Assembly (NCBI GenBank): GCA_024698145.1
Contig: JAILRO010000050.1
Location: 1 to 64,000 of the forward strand
DNA length: 64,000 nucleotides
DNA from: Lachnospiraceae bacterium
GTDB lineage: Bacteria > Bacillota > Clostridia > Lachnospirales > Lachnospiraceae
Direction of reading: 5' to 3'
A program made the translations under genes and the position numbers. Below, piece by piece: positions 9,216 to 19,148 of the stretch. Positions within the stretch are counted from its first letter, which is position 1. Each line of letters begins with the position of its first letter. Under the pieces are notes generated by a model, which saw only the letters and a program-made list of their open reading frames with translations, was not told the DNA's origin and ran no database searches.

Positions 9216-10175
9216 ATGAAAACTAATTACATGGTTTTATTACCAATTTGCATTGCGTTTGCAGTAAGTGTTATTCTTTGTCCGATTATGATACCGTTTC
9301 TTAAGAAATTAAAATTCGGACAGTTTGTAAGAGATGATGGGCCGGAGTCTCATTTGAAGAAATCCGGAACACCTACTATGGGTGGTCTTATTATTCTCTG
9401 CAGTATTGTTATTACTTCACTTTTTTATATTAAAAGCAATCCGGTAATATTGCCTGTTTTGTTTGTAACGTTAGGATATGGTCTTGTTGGATTTTTGGAT
9501 GATTATATCAAGGTTGTAATGAAACGTTCCATGGGTCTTAGAGCATGGCAGAAAATGATAGGACAGTTTCTTGTGTGTGCGGTATTTGCATATTACATAG
9601 CAAACTACACAGACCTTGGCACTTCGGTAATTATTCCGTTTACAAATGGTGCCGAGTGGAATATGGGATTCCTTTTTTATCCATTCCTGTTTTTTGTGGT
9701 TATTGGAACTGTTAACGGAACTAATTTTACAGATGGTCTTGATGGTCTTTTGTCATCAATTACTGTACTTACGGGTACATTTTTTACGGTAGTATCAATT
9801 GGGGTGCATTCCGGATTAGAGCCGATAACTTGCGCGGTTGTAGGCGCGCTTTTGGGATTTCTTGTTTATAATGTATATCCTGCAAAAGTGTTTATGGGTG
9901 ATACCGGTTCGCTTGCACTTGGTGGATTGATTGCTTCTACGGCAGTTATGCTCAAGATGCCTATTTACATTGTGATTGTAGGTTTTATATACTTGCTCGA
10001 GGTTGTATCGGTTATTATTCAGGTGCTTTATTTCAAAAAGACAGGAAAAAGAGTTTTCAAAATGGCACCGATACATCATCACTTTGAACTTTCCGGTTGG
10101 CCGGAAACAAAAGTTGTTGCAATATTTGCGATAGTTACAACGATATTGTGTTTGATAGGATTGCTTGCTTTGTAA
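9216..10175 (+). CDS. mraY: Phospho-N-acetylmuramoyl-pentapeptide-transferase
   Basis: 319 residues, about ten membrane segments. It makes lipid I from UDP-MurNAc-pentapeptide and undecaprenyl phosphate at the inner face of the membrane. Signature motifs are all visible: FLDDYIKVVMKRSMGL, NGTNFTDGLDGLLS (catalytic Asp cluster), FMGDTGSLALGG and KMAPIHHHFELSGW. The ATG at 9216 follows GGGTAGGAA. It heads the second half of the cluster behind its own putative promoter. Confidence 0.98.
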   Translation: MKTNYMVLLPICIAFAVSVILCPIMIPFLKKLKFGQFVRDDGPESHLKKSGTPTMGGLIILCSIVITSLFYIKSNPVILPVLFVTLGYGLVGFLDDYIKVVMKRSMGLRAWQKMIGQFLVCAVFAYYIANYTDLGTSVIIPFTNGAEWNMGFLFYPFLFFVVIGTVNGTNFTDGLDGLLSSITVLTGTFFTVVSIGVHSGLEPITCAVVGALLGFLVYNVYPAKVFMGDTGSLALGGLIASTAVMLKMPIYIVIVGFIYLLEVVSVIIQVLYFKKTGKRVFKMAPIHHHFELSGWPETKVVAIFAIVTTILCLIGLLAL

Positions 10176-10229
10176 TTTGCAAAAGATTGATAATATACAA
10201 AGATTAATGTCAGATATATGGAGGAAGAT

Positions 10230-11591
10230 ATGGATTTTTCAAAGAAGTTTTTGATTGCAGGTACCGGAAAGAGTGGAATATGTGCTGCGAGACTTTTGCA
10301 AAAAAAAGGAGCGGAGATTATATTTTATGACGGCAAAACTGATATTGATGTAGAGGCTGTTTTGTCACAACTTGATGATAGAGAAAATGTCGGAATAGTG
10401 TTGGGAACAGTCAATGATGAAATATTATCTACGGTTGATGTAATGATAATCAGTCCGGGAATATCTATTGAGTCAGAACTTGCAAAACAGGTTAGTGAAA
10501 AGAATATTCCGATTTGGAGTGAAATTGAATTGGCTTATCGTGCCGGCGCCGGCAAGGTTGCTGCTATAACAGGAACAAACGGAAAAACAACGACGACCTC
10601 GCTTGTAGGTGAGATGTTTAAAAAGCATACAAGTAACAGTTTTGTAGTTGGCAATATAGGTTTGCCATATACAGATGCTTCTTTGGATACAAATGATGAT
10701 TCCTTCATTGCGTTGGAGGTGTCTTCTTTCCAGTTGGAAGCTGTTGAAGAGTTTTGCCCTAAGGTGAGTGCAGTGCTTAATGTTACACCGGATCATTTGG
10801 ACAGACATCACACAATGGAGAATTATGCATCTGTCAAACTTGATATTTGCTGTAATCAGACTGAGAACGATTATATCGTGCTTAACTATGACGATCCGAT
10901 AACGAGAGAAATGGCAAAAGATGCACGTGTAAAAGCAAAGGTTATTTACTTTTCGGGTGTTGACAGCTTGGAAGAGGGCGTTTGCCTTGAGGGTGAGAAT
11001 ATAGTTGTTATAGATAAGGGTGAGAAAATTCCTGTTATTAACAGAAGTGAACTTATTCTTTTAGGACAGCATAATTTAGAAAACTATATGGCAGGAATTG
11101 CGATTGCGTATTATATGGGAATCCCTGTTTCAGAAATAACAGATGTGCTAAAGACCTTTAAGGGTGTAGAACATCGTATTGAGTTTGTTGAAGAAATTGA
11201 CGGGGTGGCATATTACAACGATTCAAAGGGCACAAATCCTGATGCGGCTATTAAGGGTATTCAGGCGATGAACAGAAAAACGTTACTTATAGGTGGCGGA
11301 TATGATAAGGGTGTTCCTTTTGATGAATGGATTAAGGCTTTTGATGGCAAGGTTAAAAAACTTGTGTTGTTAGGACAGACAGCACAACTCATTGCCGACA
11401 CTGCAGAAAAATACGGATTTAAAGACTATGTTTTTGTGGATAGTCTAGAAGAAGCTGTTAAGGTTTGTGCAAATGAGGCAGAACCGGGAGAAGCGGTTTT
11501 GTTGTCACCGGCATGTGCAAGTTGGGGAATGTTTAAAAATTACGAGCAACGCGGTGACCAGTTTAAAGAATTGGTAAGAAACTTGAAGTAG
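10230..11591 (+). CDS. murD: UDP-N-acetylmuramoylalanine--D-glutamate ligase
   Basis: 453 residues. Mur ligase that adds D-Glu to UDP-MurNAc-L-Ala. It has an N-terminal Rossmann-like domain (FLIAGTGKSGICAARLL), ATP-binding loop ITGTNGKTTTTSLVGEM, central domain with NVTPDHLDRHHTMENY, and C-terminal domain with YNDSKGTNPDAAIKGI and LLIGGGYDKGVPF. I prefer the ATG at 10230 over 10218 because GGAGG (10220-10224) lies between them. Lipid I synthesis by MraY directly upstream uses the pathway's later product; the intervening murE and murF are not in this window. Confidence 0.97.
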   Translation: MDFSKKFLIAGTGKSGICAARLLQKKGAEIIFYDGKTDIDVEAVLSQLDDRENVGIVLGTVNDEILSTVDVMIISPGISIESELAKQVSEKNIPIWSEIELAYRAGAGKVAAITGTNGKTTTTSLVGEMFKKHTSNSFVVGNIGLPYTDASLDTNDDSFIALEVSSFQLEAVEEFCPKVSAVLNVTPDHLDRHHTMENYASVKLDICCNQTENDYIVLNYDDPITREMAKDARVKAKVIYFSGVDSLEEGVCLEGENIVVIDKGEKIPVINRSELILLGQHNLENYMAGIAIAYYMGIPVSEITDVLKTFKGVEHRIEFVEEIDGVAYYNDSKGTNPDAAIKGIQAMNRKTLLIGGGYDKGVPFDEWIKAFDGKVKKLVLLGQTAQLIADTAEKYGFKDYVFVDSLEEAVKVCANEAEPGEAVLLSPACASWGMFKNYEQRGDQFKELVRNLK

Positions 11592-11618
11592 TTATTATTC
11601 CATTATAGGAGAGTTGAT

Positions 11619-12758
11619 ATGGCAGCAAAACCCAGATCTGTGAGAAGAAAAAGAAAAAAAGTTAATAAAGAGAAGTCTTTGTATTTTGACTTTCAATTAA
11701 TGTTTCTTGTTCTTTTTCTTGTTGCACTTGGACTCGTGCTGGTTTATAGCACAAGTTCATATACTGCAGAATTGAAAATGGGCACATCATTTTATTATTT
11801 GAAACGACAAAGTGTTTTTGCGATCATGGGAATTGTAGCAATGGTGATTGTTTCAAAGATTGATTATCACGTATGGAAAAGTTTTTCTCTTTTGGCTATG
11901 GTGGTATCGATAGTTTTACTGGCGCTTGTATTTGTTTTGGGTACAGCATCACACGGTGCTACCAGATGGATAAGTATTGCGGGAATCAAGTTCCAGCCTT
12001 CAGAGGTTGCCAAAATTGCAATTATACTTTTTACGGCACATATGGCCACGATTAAAGTTGCGAGAATAGGTAATCCTAAAATATTGCTTAAGGTTGTTGC
12101 TGTTCCGATGGTGGCGACGGGACTTATTGCCTACGAAAACTTGAGTACTGCGATTATATGTGCTGCAATCATTTTTATGATAGTATTTGTAACCAGTCCA
12201 AAGATTGGACAGTTTGTTGGATTTGGTATTGCAATGGTCGTGCTTATGGCAATATTTTTGATAATAGCACCGTATCGAATGGAACGTGTTCAAATATGGA
12301 AGCATCCGGAAAATTATGAAAGAGGTTACCAGACGTTACAGTCACTTTATGCTATTGGTTCCGGTGGAATATTTGGAAAAGGTTTAGGTCAGAGTATACA
12401 AAAAATGGGATTCATTCCGGAGTCTCACAATGATATGATTTTCTCTGTTGTATGTGAGGAACTCGGACTCTTTGGAGCTGCGTGTGTTATAGCTTTGTTC
12501 ATAATGCTTGTTTGGAGATGCGTTGTTATTGCTATGAGTGCACCGGATCTTTTTGGGGCACTTATTGTGGTTGGAGTAATTACTCATGTATCGGTTCAGG
12601 TGCTGGTTAATATAGCCGTTGTAACCAACACAATTCCGCCAACCGGAGTTCCATTACCATTTATCAGTTATGGAGGAACGGCGCTGTTCTGTTTATTGGT
12701 AGAGATAGGTCTTGTTCTTTCGGTAGCCGGAAGAATACATATACCAAAAGAATATTGA
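11619..12758 (+). CDS. ftsW: SEDS-family lipid II polymerase FtsW/SpoVE
   Basis: 379 residues, about ten membrane segments after a very basic N-terminus (RSVRRKRKKVNK). SEDS proteins polymerise lipid II into glycan strands with a class B PBP partner, here likely one of the two PBPs upstream. Conserved motifs: FQPSEVAKIA, YQTLQSLYAIGSGGIFGKGLGQS, IPESHNDMIFSVVCEELG and PTGVPLPFISYGGTALF. FtsW and sporulation SpoVE cannot be separated by sequence alone; location in the division cluster favours FtsW. Confidence 0.95.
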   Translation: MAAKPRSVRRKRKKVNKEKSLYFDFQLMFLVLFLVALGLVLVYSTSSYTAELKMGTSFYYLKRQSVFAIMGIVAMVIVSKIDYHVWKSFSLLAMVVSIVLLALVFVLGTASHGATRWISIAGIKFQPSEVAKIAIILFTAHMATIKVARIGNPKILLKVVAVPMVATGLIAYENLSTAIICAAIIFMIVFVTSPKIGQFVGFGIAMVVLMAIFLIIAPYRMERVQIWKHPENYERGYQTLQSLYAIGSGGIFGKGLGQSIQKMGFIPESHNDMIFSVVCEELGLFGAACVIALFIMLVWRCVVIAMSAPDLFGALIVVGVITHVSVQVLVNIAVVTNTIPPTGVPLPFISYGGTALFCLLVEIGLVLSVAGRIHIPKEY

Positions 12759-12813
12759 TTTCGTTCACATTCATTCATTTATCGGCATAATATAGTATAT
12801 ATGGAATAAATGG

Positions 12814-14076
12814 ATGTGGGTTGATTTGAAGGCAATAAGTGTGAGGGAAGCATCTTGCTTGAAGGGGACAGTGAGTATTCAAGGTTCTAAGAATACTGTA
12901 TTACCGATTATAGCGGCTTCATTGCTGGCGGATGGTGTATCAGTGATATATAATTGTCCGCACATTGACGATGTTGAAGCGATGTGTGAACTGCTAAACT
13001 GCCTTAATGTCGAGACCAAACTTGTCAATAATGTCCTTACAATAGATACTTCGAATGCCAGATATGCCTGTCTGCCGGAGAAGCTTACGTGCAAACTACG
13101 TTCGTCGGTGTTACTGCTTGGCGCAATGCTGGCTAAGTGGGGCCATGCAGGACTTGGAATGCCGGGTGGTTGTGCGATAGGAATGCGACCTATAGATATT
13201 CATTTAGATGGCCTTCGTTTAATGAATGTGAATATTGATTGTGAAGAGGGCATGTTGTGTTGTAGTTCGAAAGGACTTAAGGGCTGTGATTATACGTTGC
13301 GTTTTCCGAGTGTTGGTGCTACGGAGAACCTTTTGATAGCAGCAAGTGGCATTGGCGAAATAACGATTTTGAGAGGTGCTGCAAAAGAACCTGAAGTTAT
13401 TGAACTTTGTAAATATCTTATGAGTATGGGTGCCTGCATTGAGGGCATCGGTACAGAGGTTCTGATAATAAAAGGTACCGCCAACTTAAAGAGCGTATCT
13501 TACACTAATGTTTATGACAGAATTGTTGCGGGAACCTATCTATTGCTTGCAACTGCAGTGTGCAGCGAGGTAAGACTTACGGGGATAAATGATATTTCGT
13601 ATTTGAAAAATATTATAGGTGTTTGTGTAAAGCTTGGAGCCTGTATTATTAAAATAAATGACAGCATTAGAATTGCATCGGATGGACTTGTAAAAGCAGG
13701 TTCTTTTTCTACAGGCATATATCCTGATTTTCCAACGGACTTACAACCGGTACTTGCATCAGTTTTGATGAAGGCTTACGGTGAGAGTGTTATTACGGAA
13801 ACGGTGTTTGAAAAGCGTTTTTCGATTGTAAATGAGCTTTTGAAATTAGGTGCAGCTATATGCGTTGATAAAAACAAAATAATTATCAATGGCAAAAAGG
13901 AAATACATGGTCATACGGTTAAGGCAACAGATTTAAGGCAAGGCGCAGCACTTGTGGTAGCCGGTGTTATGGCTAAGGGATATACTACCATAACCGATAT
14001 ATCATTTATTGAGAGAGGTTATGAGGACATAGTGAGAGATATTGCAAGTCTGGGTGCGGACATTGCATATGCATGA
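12814..14076 (+). CDS. murA: UDP-N-acetylglucosamine 1-carboxyvinyltransferase
   Basis: 420 residues, an EPSP-synthase fold. It adds enolpyruvyl from phosphoenolpyruvate to UDP-GlcNAc, the first committed peptidoglycan step and the fosfomycin target. The catalytic loop MPGGCAIGMRP places the reactive Cys at residue 120, so fosfomycin sensitivity is expected. Other motifs: QGSKNTVLPIIAASLLADG, YPDFPTDLQPVLASVLMKA (typically FPTDxQ) and DLRQGAALVVAGVMAKG. In many Firmicutes murG sits at this point of the cluster, but here murA does. A TTG start at 12826 is an alternative; no strong ribosome site is seen for either. Confidence 0.95.
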   Translation: MWVDLKAISVREASCLKGTVSIQGSKNTVLPIIAASLLADGVSVIYNCPHIDDVEAMCELLNCLNVETKLVNNVLTIDTSNARYACLPEKLTCKLRSSVLLLGAMLAKWGHAGLGMPGGCAIGMRPIDIHLDGLRLMNVNIDCEEGMLCCSSKGLKGCDYTLRFPSVGATENLLIAASGIGEITILRGAAKEPEVIELCKYLMSMGACIEGIGTEVLIIKGTANLKSVSYTNVYDRIVAGTYLLLATAVCSEVRLTGINDISYLKNIIGVCVKLGACIIKINDSIRIASDGLVKAGSFSTGIYPDFPTDLQPVLASVLMKAYGESVITETVFEKRFSIVNELLKLGAAICVDKNKIIINGKKEIHGHTVKATDLRQGAALVVAGVMAKGYTTITDISFIERGYEDIVRDIASLGADIAYA

Positions 14077-14085
14077 AGGTTTGGT

Positions 14086-14832
14086 ATGAGAGAAAATGAC
14101 AATAAGGTAATTCAATTTCAAAAGAATAAAAACGGTATAATTGCTGCGGTTGTTGCTGTTTTGTTGATAGTGTCGGTTGTTATTTTGTTAACTTGTTTCA
14201 AGATTGACAAGATACAGGTGACAGGTAACAAGCATTACACGAAAGAGCAGATTACAAAAATAATCAAAGAAAACGGTTATGTAGATAACAGTGTGATTGT
14301 GATGTTGAAGAATAAGTTTCATCCGGTTAAGGATGTGCCGTTCGTTGCCAAAATAAGTATTGATTATGTGGATGCGCACACCGTAACAGTCACGGTTTAT
14401 GAGAAAGCACTTGCAGGATGTATTGAGTACATGGATAGGTATGTGTACTTTGATCAGGATGGATACGTATTGGAAATATCGCTTACAAAATTATCCGATG
14501 CACCATGTATAACCGGAATGAGTTTTGAAAGCGTGGAATTACATGAAAAACTTCCAATCAAAGACAAAAAGAGATTTAAGCTTATTCTTAAGATTACTCA
14601 GCTTATAAATAAATACAAACTTAAAATTGATTCTATTCAGTTCACCTCTGAAAACGAGGTTTTGATGTATCATGAAAACATAAGAATAGAACTTGGTGAC
14701 GGCTCTAACATAGAAGAGCAGTTGACTGATTTAAAACAGATATTAGAAGGCCTTGAGGGCAAAAATGGTGTTTTGGATATGCGGGATTTTGATACTGCAG
14801 TGGGAACAGCGTCATTTAAGGAGAAAAAATAG
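14086..14832 (+). CDS. ftsQ: Cell division protein FtsQ/DivIB
   Basis: 248 residues. Short cytoplasmic N-terminus, one membrane segment at about 17-39, then a POTRA-like domain starting FKIDKIQVTGNKHYTKEQI and the beta domain with YVYFDQDGYVLEI. It is a bitopic divisome scaffold interacting with FtsL and DivIC outside the membrane. Only 9 bp separates it from murA. It is less conserved than its neighbours, so identification leans on the POTRA motif and on position before ftsZ. Confidence 0.92.
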   Translation: MRENDNKVIQFQKNKNGIIAAVVAVLLIVSVVILLTCFKIDKIQVTGNKHYTKEQITKIIKENGYVDNSVIVMLKNKFHPVKDVPFVAKISIDYVDAHTVTVTVYEKALAGCIEYMDRYVYFDQDGYVLEISLTKLSDAPCITGMSFESVELHEKLPIKDKKRFKLILKITQLINKYKLKIDSIQFTSENEVLMYHENIRIELGDGSNIEEQLTDLKQILEGLEGKNGVLDMRDFDTAVGTASFKEKK

Positions 14833-14862
14833 CATTTTTTCTTAAAAAAACGTTAAAGATAC

Positions 14863-14891
14863 TTGATATTTTTAAAGAAAAACAGTATTAT
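14863..14891 (+). promoter_or_regulatory. ftsZ promoter
   Basis: TTGATA (14863-14868), 17-bp spacer, TATTAT (14886-14891), in the 116-bp gap before ftsZ. A weak A/T-only hairpin near 14824-14842 lies between ftsQ and this promoter and is not a convincing terminator, so ftsZ probably has both read-through and its own transcription. Confidence 0.75.
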
Positions 14892-14948
14892 ATACGTGTA
14901 TGTGTATAAATATAAGAAAAGAAAATTTTTTATAAGGAGGATATTACC

Positions 14949-16337
14949 TTGCTTGAAATAAAAACATTGGAAGAAAAAGGACCAGCTAAGATACTCGTAA
15001 TTGGTGTGGGGGGAGCCGGAAACAATGCAGTTAATCGTATGGTGGATGAGAACATCAATGGTGTTGATCTCGTTGCTATCAATACGGACAAGCAGGTTTT
15101 GGCTACATCGAAAGCCCCAACAAAGATTCAGATTGGTGAGAAGCTCACTAAGGGATTAGGCGCAGGTGCCAAGCCTGAAGTTGGCGCAGGAGCCATCGAA
15201 GAGAATCGTGAAGAGATTACTGAGTTGGTTAAAGATGCAGATATGGTTTTCGTTACCTGTGGTATGGGTGGTGGAACCGGTACAGGTGCAGCTCCGGTTG
15301 TTGCAGAGATAGCTAAGAATCTTGGTATACTTACAGTTGGTGTTGTTACAAAGCCATTTTCTTTCGAAGGTAAACCTCGTATGAATAATGCAATTGCAGG
15401 TATTGATCGTTTGAAGGACAACGTTGATACATTAATCGTTGTTCCTAATGATAAGCTTTTGCAGATTTGTGATAAGAGAACAACAATTCCTGATGCACTT
15501 AAGAAAGCTGATGAAGTATTACAGCAGGGTGTTCAGGGTGTTACAGACTTAATTCAGAGTCCTGGTATTATCAATCTTGACTTTGCTGATATTCAGTCAG
15601 TAATGAGAGATAAGGGTATTGCTCATATCGGTATCGGACGTTCTAATGGTGAGGACAAAGCAGTCGAAGCTATTAAGCAAGCTATGGAGTCTCCGCTCCT
15701 TGAGACTACAGTATCCGGTGCAACAGATATTATCATCAACTTTGCAGGTAATATCGGTATGATAGAGGCATATGATGCTGTCAACTATCTTACTGAAGCA
15801 GCAGGTGAGAATGTTAATATTATCTTCGGTACTGTTGATAATGAGACAATGGGAGATGAGGTTAGCATTACAATAATCGCTACAGGAATTGAGGCAGCAG
15901 CTAAGAAGAATACATTTGGTGGATTCTCTTCTATGCCTGCATTTACAAAACCTGTTCAGCCACAGGCAACACCTTCGGTTGCAGCAGCTCCACAGGCAGC
16001 ACCTGCACAGGCACCTTCATTACAGCCTTTGCAGAATCAGGTTGCAGCAGCACAGACACCTAATGTTCCTGGTGGTAATTCATATCGTCCTTCAGGACCT
16101 GCAACTCATGAAAGTGCTCCTACATCAGTTAACGTACCGGGTGGTAATCCTACATATGGTGGACAGCCTGTTGTTACGCCGGTAGCAAGACCTGCAACAC
16201 CAAAGCCTTCATTCCTTAATGGAGCACAGGGCGGTGCACCTGCACAGACAGCTCCTGTGACAACACAGAGACCACAGGCACCAAGACAGGAAGCAGATGG
16301 AAGTATCAAGATTCCTGAGTTTTTGAAGAGACGTTAA
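14949..16337 (+). CDS. ftsZ: Cell division GTPase FtsZ
   Basis: 462 residues. Tubulin-like GTPase that assembles the Z-ring. [15 protein letters not shown] at about 18-32, the tubulin signature [17 protein letters not shown] near 110, and FDYQ-type T7 loop region [11 protein letters not shown] (residues about 200). The C-terminus has an unusually long linker rich in Ala, Pro and Gln (about residues 330-448), ending in the conserved KIPEFLKRR peptide that binds FtsA/SepF/ZapA-type partners. Start is TTG at 14949 with AGGAGG at 14935-14940. ftsA is absent, as in many Clostridia; SepF, not in this window, may tether the ring. Confidence 0.98.
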   Translation: MLEIKTLEEKGPAKILVIGVGGAGNNAVNRMVDENINGVDLVAINTDKQVLATSKAPTKIQIGEKLTKGLGAGAKPEVGAGAIEENREEITELVKDADMVFVTCGMGGGTGTGAAPVVAEIAKNLGILTVGVVTKPFSFEGKPRMNNAIAGIDRLKDNVDTLIVVPNDKLLQICDKRTTIPDALKKADEVLQQGVQGVTDLIQSPGIINLDFADIQSVMRDKGIAHIGIGRSNGEDKAVEAIKQAMESPLLETTVSGATDIIINFAGNIGMIEAYDAVNYLTEAAGENVNIIFGTVDNETMGDEVSITIIATGIEAAAKKNTFGGFSSMPAFTKPVQPQATPSVAAAPQAAPAQAPSLQPLQNQVAAAQTPNVPGGNSYRPSGPATHESAPTSVNVPGGNPTYGGQPVVTPVARPATPKPSFLNGAQGGAPAQTAPVTTQRPQAPRQEADGSIKIPEFLKRR

Positions 16338-16356
16338 TTCTATAACAGATTATGCG

Positions 16357-16389
16357 ACTGCGTTGCTACAAAGGCAACGCAGTTTTTTT
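16357..16389 (+). terminator. Rho-independent terminator after ftsZ
   Basis: ACTGCGTTGC (16357-16366) pairs with GCAACGCAGT (16374-16383), 7-nt loop, followed by T7. It ends the division cluster. Confidence 0.93.
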
Positions 16390-16483
16390 ATGCTTATTTA
16401 TGCGGTTGCAGGCCTTTTTCTTCGACGGTTTTTGACTGTATCAAGGACTATACTTTTTAATGATTTAAGCGGGAGGCTTTTAT

Positions 16484-17344
16484 GTGTTAATCACCGTATA
16501 TCTCGATCTTGTTTTTCTGATTAATTTCGTTGCAAACATGATTGTTTTGGTCATTACCTGTCGTTTGATGAGGCAAAGAATGAAATTGGTAAGGATAATA
16601 TTGGGTGCGGGATTTGGGGCTGTAATTTTACTCCCACTTGTTATTCGTCCGGGGATGCTTGTGGGGGTGAAAGGGATAATTATATTTGTAGGAACCGGCA
16701 TTGGTACCGTATACATTGCACTCGGAAAAGAAGGAGGCTTAATGAAAAAATGGTGCCTATCCACCACAATAATGGTTCTCATGGGTGGGATTATAAGCTC
16801 TGTGAAATATAAACTCCCGGTTACATATATGGATATTTATACATTACTCTGTTTGCTCTTTTTTTCGGGGATAGTTGTTTTTATTTTAGTTAATCATATT
16901 CTTGAAAAAAAGAAAGTGATGAATAATGTTTATAGAGTTATACTCTGCCATGACGGAAAAAATATAAGCGAGAAGATGTATCTTGATACCGGAAATCTTT
17001 TGTGGGATCCTCTGTTTGACAAGCCCGCTATTATTCTTTCGGAAGAGGTGGTTGAGAGATTGCTGTCAAAAGAAGAGAAAATGTTCGTAAAGCGTTACAT
17101 ACATGAGAAGGTGTTTGGTTCGTCGGAGGCTTTGTTGTTACATAAACAAAAGGATATTTGTTTTCATGAGGTTGCATACGAAAGTGTTGGCAAAACGTCA
17201 GGTAAACTTTTGTGTTTTCTAATGGATGAAGTTGTAATTGTAAATGACGGAAAATGGTTGACAAAACAGCCTGTGGCAGTTGTGGATGATGCGCTGTTTT
17301 GCAAAAAGGAGTACAAGGGATTATTGTTTTTGAATGACGTTTAA
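16484..17344 (+). CDS. spoIIGA: Sigma-E processing peptidase SpoIIGA
   Basis: 286 residues. Five hydrophobic segments in the first 140 residues form the membrane domain that receives the forespore signal SpoIIR; the C-terminal half is a cytoplasmic aspartic-protease-like domain with the DTGN motif (YLDTGNLLWDPLF). It cleaves the pro-peptide of sigma-E. Start GTG 16484 follows GGGAGG (16471-16476) by 7 nt. It is immediately followed by sigE, the classical spoIIG arrangement. Confidence 0.93.
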   Translation: MLITVYLDLVFLINFVANMIVLVITCRLMRQRMKLVRIILGAGFGAVILLPLVIRPGMLVGVKGIIIFVGTGIGTVYIALGKEGGLMKKWCLSTTIMVLMGGIISSVKYKLPVTYMDIYTLLCLLFFSGIVVFILVNHILEKKKVMNNVYRVILCHDGKNISEKMYLDTGNLLWDPLFDKPAIILSEEVVERLLSKEEKMFVKRYIHEKVFGSSEALLLHKQKDICFHEVAYESVGKTSGKLLCFLMDEVVIVNDGKWLTKQPVAVVDDALFCKKEYKGLLFLNDV

Positions 17345-17365
17345 ATATGTGTGGAGGATATAAAA

Positions 17366-18103
17366 GTGAATATTATAAATGGTGATAGATTCAGACTGAC
17401 AATGGTGAAGAATTTTGCCGGAATGCTGTTTTCGTCGGGTAAAGAGATACATTATATCGGAGGTGCAGATATTCTTCCGGCACCGCTTGAACCTGAAGAG
17501 GAAAGAAAACTTTTGGAAAAGTTGGAGGAGTACGACAGTACGGAAGTAAAAAGTATTTTGATAGAGCATAATTTACGTCTGGTTGTATATATTGCAAAGA
17601 AGTTTGATAATACGGGAGTGGGCGTAGAAGACTTGATATCTATCGGTACAATAGGACTCATTAAAGCGGTAAACACGTTTAAACTTGATAAGAAGATAAA
17701 ACTGGCTACATATGCGTCGAGATGCATAGAAAATGAGATTTTGATGTATTTAAGACGAAGTTCCAAGACGAAGATGGAGGTTTCCATCGATGAGCCACTT
17801 AACGTTGATTGGGATGGAAATGAGTTGTTGCTTTCGGATATTTTGGGTACGGAAGAGGATATAATATACAGAGATTTGGAAGATGAGGTCGATAAAGAAC
17901 TTTTAAAGAAGGCTATGGGAATATTGACAGACAGAGAAAAGACAATTGTTGAACTCAGATTTGGACTTAATAATCCAAAAGGTGAAGAACTGACACAAAA
18001 AGAAGTTGCTGACCTTTTGGGTATCTCACAATCATATATTTCAAGACTCGAAAAAAAGATTATGAAAAGGTTAAAAAAAGAGATGATGAGAATAAGCTCA
18101 TGA
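17366..18103 (+). CDS. sigE: RNA polymerase sporulation sigma factor SigE
   Basis: 245 residues from GTG 17366, placed 8 nt after GGAGG (17353-17357); a GTG at 17351 overlaps that site and is rejected. It carries a short N-terminal pro-sequence (about 25-30 residues) removed by SpoIIGA, region 2 ([29 protein letters not shown]), 2.4 ([19 protein letters not shown]), and region 4 with [23 protein letters not shown]. It drives early mother-cell transcription. Confidence 0.95.
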   Translation: MNIINGDRFRLTMVKNFAGMLFSSGKEIHYIGGADILPAPLEPEEERKLLEKLEEYDSTEVKSILIEHNLRLVVYIAKKFDNTGVGVEDLISIGTIGLIKAVNTFKLDKKIKLATYASRCIENEILMYLRRSSKTKMEVSIDEPLNVDWDGNELLLSDILGTEEDIIYRDLEDEVDKELLKKAMGILTDREKTIVELRFGLNNPKGEELTQKEVADLLGISQSYISRLEKKIMKRLKKEMMRISS

Positions 18104-18192
18104 AACAGGTAATTATTGCCGTAAGTAAACCGGAATAAATGCCGGCATATTTGTTAATCCTTAACAATAAAGAAGTTAAGGAGGACAAGACG

Positions 18193-18972
18193 ATGGCATC
18201 CGGGAAAGTAGAGATATGCGGCGTGAATACGTCGAAACTGCCCCTTCTTACCAATGAAGAAAAAGAAGAATTGTTTGAAAAAACAGAAAAAGGAGATGTT
18301 AATGCCAGGCAGAAGTTGATTGAAGGAAATCTTAGACTTGTTTTATCGGTAATCAGACGATTTTCTTCGACAACAGAGAATGCAGATGATTTATTTCAAG
18401 TGGGTTGTATTGGACTGATGAAGGCGATTGATAATTTTGACCGTAGCTTAAATGTTAAGTTTTCCACTTATGCGGTACCTATGATTATTGGAGAGTGCAG
18501 GCGTTATTTAAGGGATAATAATTCCATAAGAGTTTCAAGATCATTAAGGGATATAGCATATAAAGCTATTTATGCAAAGGAAAAGATTTTAAAGGATGAG
18601 GATAGAGAACCTTCGATTGATGAGATTGCAAAAGATATTGGCATGGAAAAAGAGATGGTTGTTATGGCATTAGATGCAATAGCGACGCCTGTTTCACTAT
18701 ATGATCCGATTTATCAGGAGGGTGGGGATGCTCTTTACCTGATGGATCAGGTAAAGGATAAAAAGAATAAGGAAGAAAACTGGGTGGAGGATATATCCTT
18801 AAAAGAAGCTATGAAACGACTGTCAGACAGAGAGTATAATATAATAAAACTTAGGTTTTTTGAGGGTAAAACACAGACAGAGGTGGCAGACGAAATTGCT
18901 ATTTCGCAGGCGCAGGTGTCGAGACTTGAAAAAAATGCTTTAAAGAATATGAAGGCTTACCTTGATATATAG
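18193..18972 (+). CDS. sigG: RNA polymerase sporulation sigma factor SigG
   Basis: 259 residues from ATG 18193, 8 nt after AAGGAGG (18178-18184). The N-terminus MASGKVEICGVNTSKLPLL is diagnostic for sigma-G; regions 2, 3 and 4 follow, with RRYLRDNNSIRVSRSLRD and KTQTEVADEIAISQAQVSRLEK. It controls late forespore genes. Located directly after sigE as in Bacillus and many Clostridia. The 89-bp gap has a small CCGG..CCGG inverted repeat and no obvious sigma-A promoter, consistent with sporulation-specific transcription (inference). Confidence 0.95.
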   Translation: MASGKVEICGVNTSKLPLLTNEEKEELFEKTEKGDVNARQKLIEGNLRLVLSVIRRFSSTTENADDLFQVGCIGLMKAIDNFDRSLNVKFSTYAVPMIIGECRRYLRDNNSIRVSRSLRDIAYKAIYAKEKILKDEDREPSIDEIAKDIGMEKEMVVMALDAIATPVSLYDPIYQEGGDALYLMDQVKDKKNKEENWVEDISLKEAMKRLSDREYNIIKLRFFEGKTQTEVADEIAISQAQVSRLEKNALKNMKAYLDI

Positions 18973-19027
18973 TTATAAATACTTTAAAAAATCAGTATTT
19001 TTTATAACAAATTTAATATGAAATTCG

Positions 19028-19056
19028 TTGTCATTACTGCTGTTTTGTGTTATAAT
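19028..19056 (+). promoter_or_regulatory. Promoter of the P-loop protein/glgB-like operon
   Basis: TTGTCA (19028-19033), 17-bp spacer, TATAAT (19051-19056). An inverted repeat TGTACTT (19069-19075) / AAGTACA (19085-19091) lies in the early transcribed region and could be an operator or a 5' hairpin. Confidence 0.75.
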
Positions 19057-19148
19057 TCTGCTCGGTATTGTACTTAAGAAGAAAAAGTACAGTAATATGA
19101 TAAAATTAAGTTAAATTGCATTAGATAAAAGAAGGAGGCACATTAACT

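Noticed and set aside
14824-14842. GAAAAAAT/ATTTTTTC hairpin as a terminator before ftsZ
   Set aside because: All A/T pairs; too weak to be called.
15889-16185. Gln/Leu/His-rich reading frame inside ftsZ
   Set aside because: Frame-shifted shadow of the Ala/Pro/Gln-rich FtsZ linker.
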